Shown here piece after piece: positions 45,263 through 56,247 of a stretch of 63,099 bases of DNA (the stretch's first letter is position 1; every line of letters starts with the position of its first letter). This stretch comes from Micromonospora_J zhanjiangensis (GTDB taxonomy: Bacteria > Actinomycetota > Actinomycetes > Mycobacteriales > Micromonosporaceae). The DNA lies in assembly GCF_042650605.1 (NCBI RefSeq), contig NZ_JBHSBN010000032.1, positions 1 through 63,099 of the forward strand, written 5' to 3'. A program made the position numbers and the translations under genes. The notes under the pieces were generated by a model. It saw only the letters and a program-made list of their open reading frames with translations, ran no database searches and was not told the origin of the DNA.

Positions 45263-46158
45263 CGGCCGCCTCCGGAGGTGGTGGGGTGCGGGGTGGCCCC
45301 GACGCCGGACGGCGTCGGGGACGGTTGCGCGGGGAGTTGCGCGTAGCGCAGCTGCGGCTCGTTCGCCGCCGGCAGGTCGAGGTTGTCCACCGAACGGACG
45401 TCGAACGACATGCCGTACTCGGCCGTCAGACTCCGGAACAGCCGGGCCACCTGACTGTCCTTGAACCGCCGTTCGAGCTGGCCCGGGCCGATCGCGGAGA
45501 CCTCGTACGGGCCGGTCACCGGCCGGTAGTCGACCAGGATCGCCTCGCCGGCCAGCCGGATCGTCGAGGTGGCGGTGAGTCGCTGCCCGTTGATCGAGAT
45601 CGCCTCGGCGCCGGCGGCCCACAACCCGTTGGCGATGCCCTGCAGGTCGCTGTCGCGGACCAGCGCCAGGTTCGGCCCCTGGGCGCCGGTCATCGTGTCC
45701 TTCTTGGCCGGACCGTCGGCGACCCGGACCAGCACGCCGTCCCCGCGCACCCGACGCAGCCCGGTCGCCGCCTCCAGCTCCCGCAACCGGGCGGCGTCGC
45801 TGCCGGTCAGCTCGGCGTCGCGCTGCCGCGCCACCTCGGCACGCAGGTCGTTGGCCCGGTCGGTGAGCTGGTCGGCCACCACCTCGCGCTGCTTGATCTG
45901 CGCGACCAGACCCTCCCGGGCGTGGCTGCGACCCGGCTCGTCGGCCACCGTCTGCCGGTACGCCACCGCCAGCAGGAAGCCCACCAGGGCCAGGGTCACC
46001 GCGCTGACGGTACGGGTGGTGGCCCGCTGCCGCGCGGTGGGCGGGCCGAGCCGACGGCGCCGCTCGGCCGCGTCGGTGTAACCCGGGTCCAACGGGTTGC
46101 GGAACAGCTCGGAGAGGAAGTCCGGCGCGTACGCCCGCCGCGGTGGACGGTCGGTCAT
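45259..46158 (-). CDS. DUF881 membrane-anchored protein, Rv1823-like
   Basis: A 299-aa protein with a short cytoplasmic lead (YAPDFLSELFRNPLDPGY), one membrane helix (TVSAVTLALVGFLLAVAY), a coiled coil (LTDRANDLRAEVARQRDAEL) and the DUF881 domain (VLVRVADGP, NLALVRDSDLQGIANGLWAAGAEAISINGQRL, YEVSAIGP). It overlaps sbp at its 3' end and the CDP-alcohol transferase at its 5' end. Two DUF881 proteins flanking Sbp is the conserved actinobacterial arrangement. Confidence 0.92.
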   Translation of the reverse strand: MTDRPPRRAYAPDFLSELFRNPLDPGYTDAAERRRRLGPPTARQRATTRTVSAVTLALVGFLLAVAYRQTVADEPGRSHAREGLVAQIKQREVVADQLTDRANDLRAEVARQRDAELTGSDAARLRELEAATGLRRVRGDGVLVRVADGPAKKDTMTGAQGPNLALVRDSDLQGIANGLWAAGAEAISINGQRLTATSTIRLAGEAILVDYRPVTGPYEVSAIGPGQLERRFKDSQVARLFRSLTAEYGMSFDVRSVDNLDLPAANEPQLRYAQLPAQPSPTPSGVGATPHPTTSGGGR

Positions 46159-46889
46159 GCCGCCGCCCTCGTGCCGGCCGACGAGCGGGCGGCGCGGATC
46201 AGCACGCCCGCCTCCACCAGGTAGAGCACGCCCGAGGCCCAGTAGAGCACCAACCCCCACCAGGCGAGCGCCCAGCCGATCGCCCCGGCGACCGCCGCCG
46301 CGCCCGGCACGGCGGCCGCCAGCAGCAGGGTGGGGAACGCGGCGAGCAGGATGAACGTCGCCGTCTTGCCCAGGTAGTGCACCGGCGGCGGGCCGTAGCC
46401 GTAGCCGCGCAGCACCAGCAGCCGGACGCCCAGCAGCAGCTCCCGGGCCAGCAGGGCCGCGGTGAACTGCCAGGGCAGCACGTCCCGGGCGGTGAAGGCG
46501 ATCAGGGTGGCCAGGATGTAGAGCCGGTCGGCCGCCGGATCGAGCAGCTCGCCGACCCGGCTCACCTGCTTCAGCCGACGGGCGACGTACCCGTCGACCC
46601 AGTCGGTCGTACCGCCGACGGCCAGCACCACGACGGCGGCGACGTCGGCATGCGGCACCAGCAGCAGGTAGAGGAAGACGGGGACGCCGAGCAGGCGGAG
46701 AAAGCTGATCAGATTGGGAACGGTGAGGATCCGACCGGCCCCGTCCGCGGAGGGAACGGTGGTGCCACCGGTGGGCTGGGCCTGCGTTGCCCGGGCCGGC
46801 CGACGCGACACCGGACCTCCCTTCGCACCCGGCCGGGTGTCGCCCGGTCGGGCGGCTCCGGTCGCGGTGCGCTCCGGCCGGTCGGTCAC
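46155..46889 (-). CDS. CDP-alcohol phosphatidyltransferase (PgsA2-like)
   Basis: A 244-aa membrane enzyme. The catalytic CDP-alcohol motif D-G-x2-A-R-x8-G-x3-D-x3-D reads as DWVDGYVARRLKQVSRVGELLDPAADR split over residues 96-122; the first helix is preceded by PNLISFLRL. At least five hydrophobic helices. It is likely to make phosphatidylglycerol phosphate or a cardiolipin-type lipid; the Rv1822 homologue is annotated PgsA2. The first 50 residues are Pro/Gly/Thr-rich and not membrane. First gene of the block; TATAGT (46987-46992, minus) is a possible -10. Confidence 0.9.
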   Translation of the reverse strand: MTDRPERTATGAARPGDTRPGAKGGPVSRRPARATQAQPTGGTTVPSADGAGRILTVPNLISFLRLLGVPVFLYLLLVPHADVAAVVVLAVGGTTDWVDGYVARRLKQVSRVGELLDPAADRLYILATLIAFTARDVLPWQFTAALLARELLLGVRLLVLRGYGYGPPPVHYLGKTATFILLAAFPTLLLAAAVPGAAAVAGAIGWALAWWGLVLYWASGVLYLVEAGVLIRAARSSAGTRAAA

Positions 46890-47278
46890 GACTCCCCCGG
46901 GAGGGGTGCGCGTGAACGCCGGCTGAACGGCACAGCCGGGGGCGGTCGGACCGCCGACGTTTCCGTTGGCTGCGAAATTGCGAGGCCACTATATCCGGCT
47001 GATTCAGCCTGGCCGGACGCGCCTGCGTCGTAGCCGTCGGGGCGGTGACTTCCGGTGCCCGCCGACACTCCCCCTATGCATCCTAGGATGCTAGCTCGGG
47101 ACCGGAACGGCGGAACGTGGTTCAGGCCATCCGGACCTCCTCCGGCCCGGTCTCCCGGTCCCGGGTCGCCGCCCGGTCGAAGGCCAGCAGGGCGCCCAAA
47201 CAGCTCGTGCTGGGCCCGGCCGGAACCACATTGCTCGTTGTCGCCGCGCAGACCACCCCGGATGGGCATAGTGACGGT
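46890..47278. other. Intergenic region with divergent promoters and a palindrome
   Basis: 389 bases between the CDP-alcohol gene and the stress-protein gene. It contains the minus-strand TATAGT (46987-46992), the palindrome GCATCCTAGGATGC (47078-47091) and CATAGT (47267-47272), 7 bases before the GTG of the stress protein. Open frames here look like composition noise. Confidence 0.45.
47078..47091. promoter_or_regulatory. Perfect 14-bp palindrome with TCCTAGGA core
   Basis: GCATCCTAGGATGC, in the divergent region upstream of the universal stress protein gene. It shares the 8-bp core TCCTAGGA with the palindrome at 30426-30441. Confidence 0.4.
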
Positions 47279-48175
47279 GTGAGCGTGCGGACCGGGGCGC
47301 CCGTTGTCGTGGGGGTGGACGGCTCCCCCACCGCGCTGCGGGCGGTCCGGACGGGTGCCGCCGAGGCCGCCCTGCGGCACCGGCCGTTGCACCTGGTGCA
47401 CGCGTTCGTCTGGCCACTGCTGCACGTCGACGTCGACAGGTCCCCCGGTGGCCCGACCGACGGCGGTCTGCGACACCAGGCCGAACGGATGCTGGCCGAG
47501 GCGGTGGGCCAGGCCCGCGCGGTCGCGCCGGGCCTACCGGTCAGCCACGCGATCGTCGACGGGCAGGCCGCGGCGGTGCTGTGCCGGGAGACCACGGACG
47601 CGGACCTGCTGGTCATCGGCGATCGAGGCCTCGGTGGCTTCACCGGCCTGCTGGTCGGTTCGGTGGCAGTCCAGGTCAGCACGTACGCGTCCTGTCCGGT
47701 GCTGCTGGCCCGGGGCGAGGATCACGACGGGCCCGTGGTCGTGGGGGTGGACAACTCGGCGCACTCCCGGGTGGCGCTGGGGGTGGCGATCGAGGAGGCG
47801 TCCCGGCGGGGCGCGGAATGCCGGGCGGTGCACGCCTTCCGGCACCCGGTCTCCAGCGGACCGGGCGACATGATGCCGCTGGTCTACGACACCGAGGCAC
47901 TGCGCGGCGAGGAGGACCGCGAACTGGCCGAGTCGATCGCCGGGTGGAGCGACCGGTTCCCGGACGTGCCCGTCATCCGCCGGGTCGTGCACGGCCGGGC
48001 CGCGCCGGCATTGATCGAGGAGTCGGCCACGGCCCAACTGGTCGTGGTCGGCGCCCGCGGCCTGGGTGGCTTCGCGGGCCTGCTGCTCGGGTCCACCAGC
48101 CACGCGGTCCTGCACCACGCCGGTTGCCCCACGGTGCTGGTCCGGGACGGGAATGCACCGGGCCAGGGTGGGTAG
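47279..48175 (+). CDS. Tandem universal stress protein
   Basis: A 298-aa protein with two UspA domains. Each has the nucleotide-binding set: domain 1 VVVGVDGSPTA and VIGDRGLGGFTGLLVGSVAVQV; domain 2 VVVGVDNSAHS and VVGARGLGGFAGLLLGSTSHAV. ATP-type G-2x-G-9x-G(S/T) motifs are complete, so ATP binding is expected. GTG 47279 is chosen because CATAGT lies just before it; the frame continues back to 47117 without similarity. Such proteins rise under hypoxia or stress in actinobacteria. Confidence 0.92.
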   Translation: MSVRTGAPVVVGVDGSPTALRAVRTGAAEAALRHRPLHLVHAFVWPLLHVDVDRSPGGPTDGGLRHQAERMLAEAVGQARAVAPGLPVSHAIVDGQAAAVLCRETTDADLLVIGDRGLGGFTGLLVGSVAVQVSTYASCPVLLARGEDHDGPVVVGVDNSAHSRVALGVAIEEASRRGAECRAVHAFRHPVSSGPGDMMPLVYDTEALRGEEDRELAESIAGWSDRFPDVPVIRRVVHGRAAPALIEESATAQLVVVGARGLGGFAGLLLGSTSHAVLHHAGCPTVLVRDGNAPGQGG

Positions 48176-48216
48176 ACCGGGCCGGACCGCACCGAACGAC
48201 CACGGGGGGCAGTGCC

Positions 48217-48423
48217 GTGCCAGGACCACGACCCGGTAGCAACAAGTACGACATCGAGCGGGCCCGGCTGCGCAAGGGGATCGAGAACTCGGGCCGCGCC
48301 TCGGACAAGGAGGCGAACGAGGTCGCGAACCGGATCCTGCGGCAGGAACACGGGCCGGGCTTCGTCCGGGGCGAACGCGGCCTCGGGCCGAAGGGCGAAC
48401 GGCGCCGTGGAGAGAAGCGGTAG
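48217..48423 (+). CDS. Small hydrophilic protein, 68 aa
   Basis: A highly charged product: SNKYDIERARLRKGIENSGRASDKEANEVANRILRQEHG...RGERGLGPKGER. It resembles the small actinobacterial proteins labelled plasmid stabilisation or Rho-like N-domain proteins (recollection), which contain the same SNKYDxERAR and RASDKEANEIANR blocks. GTG 48217 has GGGGGGC upstream. Function unknown. It lies 41 bases after the stress protein and 9 before the next gene. Confidence 0.65.
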   Translation: MPGPRPGSNKYDIERARLRKGIENSGRASDKEANEVANRILRQEHGPGFVRGERGLGPKGERRRGEKR

Positions 48424-48432
48424 GGCCGCCCC

Positions 48433-48933
48433 ATGTCGCACCGCACATCGCGGGCTCCGGCGGGTGTCCTGCTGGACGGGGCTCTCGCCGGGCTGGCCGG
48501 CAGCAGCGCGCTGGACGTCGTGACGTACCTGGACATGACGCTGAGGGCGCGGCCGGCGAGCAGCACCCCGGCGGAGACCGCGCGGCGGCTCACCGAGGCC
48601 GCACACGTACCGCTCGGACCGGAGGACCGGGCGGCGAACCGACGCTCGGCCCTCGGGTCACTGCTGGGTTACGCCTCGGGCGTGGCCACGGCCACCGCCT
48701 TCGGGCTGCTCGACCGCCGCCGGGTCGTCCCGGTGCCGGTCGCCGCCGTGCTGCTCGGCGCGCTGGCGATGGTCGCCTCCGACGCGCCGATGGCCGTCCT
48801 ACGAGTCAGCGATCCACGCCGGTGGAGCCGGGTGGACTGGCTGTCCGACATCGTCCCGCACCTGGTCTACGGGGCGGTGGCGGCCACGGTCTGGCGCCGG
48901 CTCACCGGCGCCGGACCGGCGGGCCGGCGCTAG
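48433..48933 (+). CDS. Membrane protein, 166 aa
   Basis: Hydrophobic segments at about 11-30 (VLLDGALAGLAGSSALDVV), 75-92 (LGSLLGYASGVATATAFG), 100-118 (VPVAAVLLGALAMVASD) and a C-terminal helix. No enzymatic motif. It follows the 68-aa gene closely and may share its transcript. Its stop overlaps the end of the convergent 65-aa gene by 4 bases. Confidence 0.65.
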   Translation: MSHRTSRAPAGVLLDGALAGLAGSSALDVVTYLDMTLRARPASSTPAETARRLTEAAHVPLGPEDRAANRRSALGSLLGYASGVATATAFGLLDRRRVVPVPVAAVLLGALAMVASDAPMAVLRVSDPRRWSRVDWLSDIVPHLVYGAVAATVWRRLTGAGPAGRR

Positions 48934-49127
48934 TCGTGCTCGCCCTTGTCGCCGGCGCGGCCCGCGCGCGGCTCCGGACCGTACGGGGACGACTGGGCCG
49001 GTGGCACGGGTCGCGCCCGACCCCGCCCCGCTCGCGGCCGACCGCCGACCGGTCCGGGACGCTTGCTGTCCTGCACGGTGGGATTGTTCTCATTGCGTCG
49101 CATCTCCGGCTGCTGCACGTTCGTCAT
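48930..49127 (-). CDS. Small disordered protein, 65 aa
   Basis: MTNVQQPEMRRNENNPTVQ..., then Pro/Arg/Gly-rich to the end. ATG 49127 is preceded by GAAGGAG at 9 bases, an excellent ribosome-binding site, which supports a real gene despite low complexity. The product is basic and probably unstructured. Its promoter must overlap the start region of the endonuclease-III-like frame on the other strand. Confidence 0.55.
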   Translation of the reverse strand: MTNVQQPEMRRNENNPTVQDSKRPGPVGGRPRAGRGRARPVPPAQSSPYGPEPRAGRAGDKGEHD

Positions 49128-49230
49128 GCGCCACTCTCCTTCCGTGCTCGCCGCGGATTACCCGTCGACCGCGGAGGGCATTCCGGCGGGCGGCGACCCG
49201 GATCCGTCCGGCCGCGGGTGGTGCCGGTGG

Positions 49231-49884
49231 ATGGCTGACCACCGGGCGACCGTCCGGGCCCTGCTGGACCGGTACGGCCGCGGCTACGCGGACGAGGCCG
49301 GTGTCCGGTTGGCCGACCGTCCCGCCCCGCTGTACCAGTTGCTGGTGTTGGCGACCCTGTTGAGCACCCGGATCCGGGCCGCGGTGGCGGTCGCGGCGGC
49401 CCGGGAACTGTTCGCCGCCGGCTACCGGACCCCGGCCGCGATGGAGGCCGCGACCTGGCAGGACCGGGTCGACGCGCTGGGCCGGGGCCACTACCGCCGG
49501 TACGACGAGCGGACCGCCACCATGTTGGGCGCCGGTGCCCGGCTGTGTCTGGAACGGTGGCGGGGCGACCTGCGCAGGTTGCACCGGGAGACCGGCGGCG
49601 ACGTCCCGGCCGTCCGCCGGTTGTTGACCGCGTTTCCCGGAATCGGCCCCACCGGGGCGGACATCTTCGTCCGCGAGGTACAGGCGGTGTGGGTGGACCT
49701 GCGACCGTTCGTGGACCGGCGGATGATGACCGGGGCGCGGCGGCTGCGGTTGCCAACCGATCCGCGGGCGCTGGCCGGGCTGGTCGCCGGGCCGGATGTG
49801 GCCCGGTTCGCCGCCGCCCTGGTCCGGGTGTCGCTCAGCGGCGAGGCCACCGGGGAGGTGACCCGGGCCGCCGCCGGTGGCTGA
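49231..49884 (+). CDS. Endonuclease III-like HhH-GPD protein
   Basis: A 217-aa protein. LLVLATLLSTRIRAAVAVAAARELF and a helix-hairpin-helix LLTAFPGIGPTGADIF lead to the HhH-GPD aspartate in VWVDLRPFVDRR. The Nth-type catalytic Lys after the hairpin (GVGRKTA) is replaced (GIGPTGA) and no iron-sulfur Cys cluster is present, so it may be a monofunctional glycosylase or a non-catalytic relative. ATG 49231 (MADHRATVRALLDRYG) is preferred; ATG 49126 would add 35 Pro/Gly-rich residues. Confidence 0.8.
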   Translation: MADHRATVRALLDRYGRGYADEAGVRLADRPAPLYQLLVLATLLSTRIRAAVAVAAARELFAAGYRTPAAMEAATWQDRVDALGRGHYRRYDERTATMLGAGARLCLERWRGDLRRLHRETGGDVPAVRRLLTAFPGIGPTGADIFVREVQAVWVDLRPFVDRRMMTGARRLRLPTDPRALAGLVAGPDVARFAAALVRVSLSGEATGEVTRAAAGG

Positions 49885-49887
49885 CGG

Positions 49888-50079
49888 TCACTTGACCGGT
49901 GTGTTGGCGCTGGGCTTGGTCGCGAACCAGACGATGAGGGCCGCGGCCGCCGCGAGCAGCAACACCGAGTTGCTCACCCGATCGCCGTCGCGGTTGGCGC
50001 TGCCGAAGTAGACGACAGCCAGCCCGACGGCCAGGGCCACGATCGTCCGAATCCCCCGATTTTTCACGCAAAGTACCAT
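49888..50079 (-). CDS. Small membrane protein, 63 aa
   Basis: Two hydrophobic helices, IRTIVALAVGLAVVYFGS and SVLLLAAAAALIVWFA, joined by ANRDGDRVSN. The start is either ATG 50079 or GTG 50068. No family recognised. Its 3' end lies 3 bases from the stop of the convergent endonuclease-III-like gene. Confidence 0.6.
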   Translation of the reverse strand: MVLCVKNRGIRTIVALAVGLAVVYFGSANRDGDRVSNSVLLLAAAAALIVWFATKPSANTPVK

Positions 50080-50138
50080 AACTCGTACGACGGGCGGCGG
50101 ATGGCGCATTTGGGGGATCGGACCACCCGACCGGAGCC

Positions 50139-50354
50139 TTACGTCAGGTCCTCGACCTCCAGGCTGTCCAGTGCGATGCTCTGCACCATCAGCCAGCGGG
50201 CCAACGCCGGCATGCCGAACAGCCACAGCGGCGCGGACTCGGTCGTGCCGTTGGTCGCGTAGATCGCGAACCGGACGTCCGGCGTCCGGTAGGCCTCGAT
50301 CCGCCAGCGGTGGAAACCGTCCCGCCAGACGGCGACGGGATCGCCGGGGTCCAT
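50139..50354 (-). CDS. Hypothetical protein, 71 aa
   Basis: MDPGDPVAVWRDGFHRWRIEAY..., an Arg/Trp-rich small protein ending LDSLEVEDLT. No domain recognised. The ATG at 50354 comes after the end of the selB gene on the same strand, so it may be read from the sel transcript. Chance coding is possible but the composition is protein-like. Confidence 0.5.
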   Translation of the reverse strand: MDPGDPVAVWRDGFHRWRIEAYRTPDVRFAIYATNGTTESAPLWLFGMPALARWLMVQSIALDSLEVEDLT

Positions 50355-50488
50355 GACCCACACGGTAGGCGAGCCGGCCGGCCGGGCAGGCGGGTTCGGC
50401 CGGGCAGCCGGCCGGTGACCCGTTCGGGGCCCGGCCGGATCCCGCTGCCCGCGCCCGGCCGGCCGACCGTCCGCAGCCGGCGGGTCGG

Positions 50489-52252
50489 TCAGTCCGCCGG
50501 TGCCAGCAGCCGGGTGCCGTCCGGCAGCCGCCGGGTGGCCCCGCGCCGGTCGAGCAGTTCCAGCAGCGGCACGGCCACCCGCCGGGTGGTGTCCAGGGCC
50601 TGCCGCGCCGCGCTGAGCGTGAACGGCTGCGGCAGGGCGGCCAGGGTCCGGACCGCCTCGTCGAGCGCGGCCGGCAGCAGCACCACGGTGTCGGCCAACC
50701 GGACCAGCGCCCCGGCCCGGACCGCCGCGCCGATCTCCCGCGGCCCGAGCCCGACCTGCGCCAGCCGGGCCGCCTCCGGCGCCAGGAACGGCCGGTCGGC
50801 CAGGTCGGCGGTGATCCGGGCCAGCGCCGCGGCCACCGGGGCGGGCAGGTCGGGCGCGCGGTCGCCGGCGAACACCCGGCCGCCGGCCAGCCGCAGCGGC
50901 GGCGCCACCAACGGCGCGACCAGGGCCCGGTCGGGCAGGTCGAGCAGTTGCCGCACGGTCTCCACCGGGACGCCCGGATCCAGCGGATGGTCGCGCGCGT
51001 ACCGGTCCACCACCTCGCCGAGGCGGTGGCCGAGGGCCCGCCACTGTGCCGGGTCGGCGTGCCAGTCGCCGGTCACCGGCGCGGTGCCGACCGGAACGCC
51101 CATCCGCTCCAGGTCAGCCCGCCGGACCAGCCCGCGACGGCGCAGTTCGGCGGCCTCGTCCGGTCGGCCGGTCAGCCCGGCCAACTCCGCCGACCGGGCC
51201 GCGGCGGCGCCCCGCCGGCGCAACGGCGGGGGTACGACGTCGAGCACCACCAGCCCGCCGACCAGGGCGCGCCGGCCCGGGTCGCGCAACAGCGCCCGGT
51301 CACCGACGCGCAGCGGCAACCGGCGCGCCAGCCGCAACCGGGCGGTGTCCGGGCCGAGCGGTCGCAGCCGTACGGGCACCGCCGCCGAACCGACGTGCAG
51401 CATCGCCCCGGTCGGCAACCGGTCGGGCGGGTCGCCGGCCAGCCGCACGTCGACCAGGTCGGTCTGCCGGAACCGGCCCGGGGTCAGCAGCGTGTCGCCC
51501 CGGCCGACGGTGTCCCGGTCCACGCCGCGCAGGTTGACCGCCACCCGCGCCAGGCCGGTCACCTCGGTCCGGGCCACGCCCAGCGAGTGCAGGCCACGCA
51601 CCCGTACCCGGGTGCCGGTGTCGCCGGTGTCCAGGTCGTCGCCGACCCGCAGGGTGCCCGCGCCGAGGGTGCCGGTGACCACCGTGCCGCTGCCCCGGAC
51701 GGTGAACGAGCGGTCCACCCAGAGCCGGACCGGTGCGTCGACCGGGGGCGTCGGGATCCGCCCGACCAGCCGGTCCAGGGCGGCGCGCAGGCCGGGCAGG
51801 CCCGCACCGGTCAGGGCGCTGACCACCGCCACCTCAGGTTCGCCGAGGCCGGTGCCGGCGAACTCCGCGCGGGCCCGTTCCACGGTCGGGCCGGGGTCGG
51901 CCAGGTCGGCCCGGGAGACGGCCAGCAGGGCGTGCCGGACGCCGAGGGCGTCCAGCGCGGCGAGGTGCTCGGCCGACTGCGGCATCCAGCCCTCGTCGGC
52001 GGCGACCACGAACAGGGCGGCGGGCACCGGCCCGACGCCGGCGAGCATGTTCGGCACGAACCGCTCGTGCCCGGGTACGTCCACGAAGGCGATCACGGCA
52101 CCGGAGGGCAGCGTGGTCCAGGCGAAGCCGAGGTCGATGGTCAGGCCCCGGCGGCGTTCCTCGGCGAACCGGTCGGGTTCCATCCCGGTCAGCGCCCGGA
52201 CCAGGGTCGACTTGCCGTGGTCGACGTGTCCGGCGGTGGCGACGACGTGCAT
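50489..52252 (-). CDS. selB: Selenocysteine-specific elongation factor
   Basis: A 587-aa translational GTPase. G1 AGHVDHGKSTLV, G3 DVPGHERFV and a G4-like segment AVSRADL place it with SelB. The C-terminal 200 residues form winged-helix repeats (LFVRLL-like LPQPFTLSAARQALDTTRRVAVPLLELLDRRGATRR) that bind the SECIS hairpin. It delivers Sec-tRNA to UGA codons such as that of the formate dehydrogenase at 61342. ATG 52252 lies 3 bases after the selA stop, so they are coupled. Confidence 0.95.
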   Translation of the reverse strand: MHVVATAGHVDHGKSTLVRALTGMEPDRFAEERRRGLTIDLGFAWTTLPSGAVIAFVDVPGHERFVPNMLAGVGPVPAALFVVAADEGWMPQSAEHLAALDALGVRHALLAVSRADLADPGPTVERARAEFAGTGLGEPEVAVVSALTGAGLPGLRAALDRLVGRIPTPPVDAPVRLWVDRSFTVRGSGTVVTGTLGAGTLRVGDDLDTGDTGTRVRVRGLHSLGVARTEVTGLARVAVNLRGVDRDTVGRGDTLLTPGRFRQTDLVDVRLAGDPPDRLPTGAMLHVGSAAVPVRLRPLGPDTARLRLARRLPLRVGDRALLRDPGRRALVGGLVVLDVVPPPLRRRGAAAARSAELAGLTGRPDEAAELRRRGLVRRADLERMGVPVGTAPVTGDWHADPAQWRALGHRLGEVVDRYARDHPLDPGVPVETVRQLLDLPDRALVAPLVAPPLRLAGGRVFAGDRAPDLPAPVAAALARITADLADRPFLAPEAARLAQVGLGPREIGAAVRAGALVRLADTVVLLPAALDEAVRTLAALPQPFTLSAARQALDTTRRVAVPLLELLDRRGATRRLPDGTRLLAPAD

Positions 52253-52255
52253 CGC

Positions 52256-53566
52256 TCAGCCGTCCCGGCGCAGCCGCAGGACCGCGTCCCGGACGGTGCC
52301 GTCCCGCTCGGCCGGCACGCAGCGCAGGTCCAGCAGCAGGTGTCCGCGTTCCACCCGGCCGACCACCGGCGGGTCGCCGAGGCGCAGCGGGACGGCGTAC
52401 CGCTCGGGCAGCCGAACCGCCCAGGACGGCAACTCCACCTCCGGCGCGCCGCCGCCGCCCACGACCGCCGCGGCCGGCGCCGCCTCGGCCTTGACGCCGG
52501 CCGCGGCCAGTGCCGCGGCCAGCCGGTCGGCGCGCTCGCGCAGCTCCTCCGGGGCGGTGTGCAGCGCCCGCCAGGTCGGGGTGGGCGGGCCGCTCAGCGT
52601 CGCCTCCAGCGCGGCCAGGGTGAGCTTGTCCACCCGCAGCGCCCGGGCCAGCGGGTGCCGACGCAACCGGTCGACCAGGTCGGCGTCGCCGAGCAGCAGA
52701 CCGGCCTGTGGGCCGCCGAGCAGCTTGTCCCCGCTGGCCGTCACCAGGGCGGCGCCGGCCCGCAGCGTCGACGCGGCGTCCGGCTCGTCGGGCAGCAGGT
52801 CGTCCGGGGCGAGCAGGCCGGAGCCGATGTCGGCCACCACGGGCACCCCGAGGGTGGCCAGCTCGCGCACCGGTACGGCGGAGGTGAAGCCGCGGACCAC
52901 GAAGTTGGACGGGTGGACCTTGAGGACGAAGCCGGTGTCCGGGCCGAGCGCGGCGGCGTAGTCGGCCAGCGTGGTGCGGTTGGTGGTGCCCACCTCGCGC
53001 AGCCGGGCGCCGGTGCTGACCAGCAGGTCGGGCAGCCGGAACCCGTCGCCGATCTCGACCAGTTCGCCCCGGCTGACCACGATCTGGCGGCCGGCGGCCA
53101 GGCCGGTCGCGGCGAGGGCCAACGCCGCCGCGCCGTTGTTGACCACGTGCACGGCCGCCGCGTCGGGCACGGCGGCGGCCAGCGCCGCGAGCGCACCGCG
53201 ACCGCGCCGGGCCCGCCGCCCGGTGGTCAGGTCCAGTTCGACGTCGGTGTGGCCGGCGGCCGCGCACAGCGCGTCGACCGCCGCGCCGGACAGGGCCGCC
53301 CGGCCCAGGTTGGTGTGCAGCAGCACGCCGGTGGCGTTGACCACCGGGCGGGGACCGCCGGCCCCGGCCGCGACCCGGGCCGCCGCCTCGTCGGGTACGT
53401 CCTCAGGGCGGATCTCCCCGCGCCGGGCCCGGTCCTGCACGGCCGCGACGAGCGCCTTGACCCGGGCCACGCCGAGTGTCGCCACGGCGGCGGTCAGCCG
53501 GGGATCGGCCAGCAGCACGTCGGTGCGCGGGATCCGACGTCGCGGATCCACCGGCCGGTCCCCCAT
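52256..53566 (-). CDS. selA: L-seryl-tRNA(Sec) selenium transferase
   Basis: A 436-aa PLP enzyme that converts seryl-tRNA(Sec) to selenocysteyl-tRNA using selenophosphate. Marks: NATGVLLHTNLGRAALSG, GVPVVADIGSGLL and the PLP lysine in SGDKLLGGPQAGLLLG. ATG 53566 follows GAGGAG; the frame extends to 53638 into the tRNA-Sec gene, which fixes the start. The order selC-selA-selB in one direction is a standard operon. Confidence 0.96.
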   Translation of the reverse strand: MGDRPVDPRRRIPRTDVLLADPRLTAAVATLGVARVKALVAAVQDRARRGEIRPEDVPDEAAARVAAGAGGPRPVVNATGVLLHTNLGRAALSGAAVDALCAAAGHTDVELDLTTGRRARRGRGALAALAAAVPDAAAVHVVNNGAAALALAATGLAAGRQIVVSRGELVEIGDGFRLPDLLVSTGARLREVGTTNRTTLADYAAALGPDTGFVLKVHPSNFVVRGFTSAVPVRELATLGVPVVADIGSGLLAPDDLLPDEPDAASTLRAGAALVTASGDKLLGGPQAGLLLGDADLVDRLRRHPLARALRVDKLTLAALEATLSGPPTPTWRALHTAPEELRERADRLAAALAAAGVKAEAAPAAAVVGGGGAPEVELPSWAVRLPERYAVPLRLGDPPVVGRVERGHLLLDLRCVPAERDGTVRDAVLRLRRDG

Positions 53567-53586
53567 CGCCCACTCCTCGCCCAGAT

Positions 53587-53682
53587 TGGCGGAGGCGGAC
53601 GGGAATCGAACCCGCCCGGCCCGGATCCCGGGCCACACCGGTTTTGAAGACCGGGAGGGGCACCAGCCACCTGAACGCCTCC
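53587..53682 (-). tRNA. selC: tRNA-Sec (anticodon TCA)
   Basis: About 96 bases including encoded CCA. The acceptor stem GGAGGCG (53682-53676) pairs with CGCCTCC (53597-53591), followed by discriminator G and CCA. The anticodon arm reads CCGGTCTTCAAAACCGG with TCA. A long extra arm and a long T-arm region, with GGGTTCGATTCCC, are as expected for selenocysteine tRNA. It lies 20 bases upstream of selA. Confidence 0.97.
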
Positions 53683-53746
53683 ACGATCACCTAACCACAG
53701 CGCTCCGGCGGCCGCCCGGTGAGCCGGACTCCCGGCGCGGCCCGGC

Positions 53747-56158
<2,412 letters not shown>

Positions 56159-56247
56159 CGGCTCTCCATGCTGGCCACGCTAGCCGTCGTCGGACCGCCC
56201 GCGCTTCTCCGTTCGTGATCGAATCGGGAACGACGCCGGGCGGACGG

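Noticed and set aside
50310..53647. Two long plus-strand frames opposite selB and selA
   Set aside because: Ser/Arg/Pro-rich or Gly/Arg/Val-rich shadows of the sel genes; no motif.
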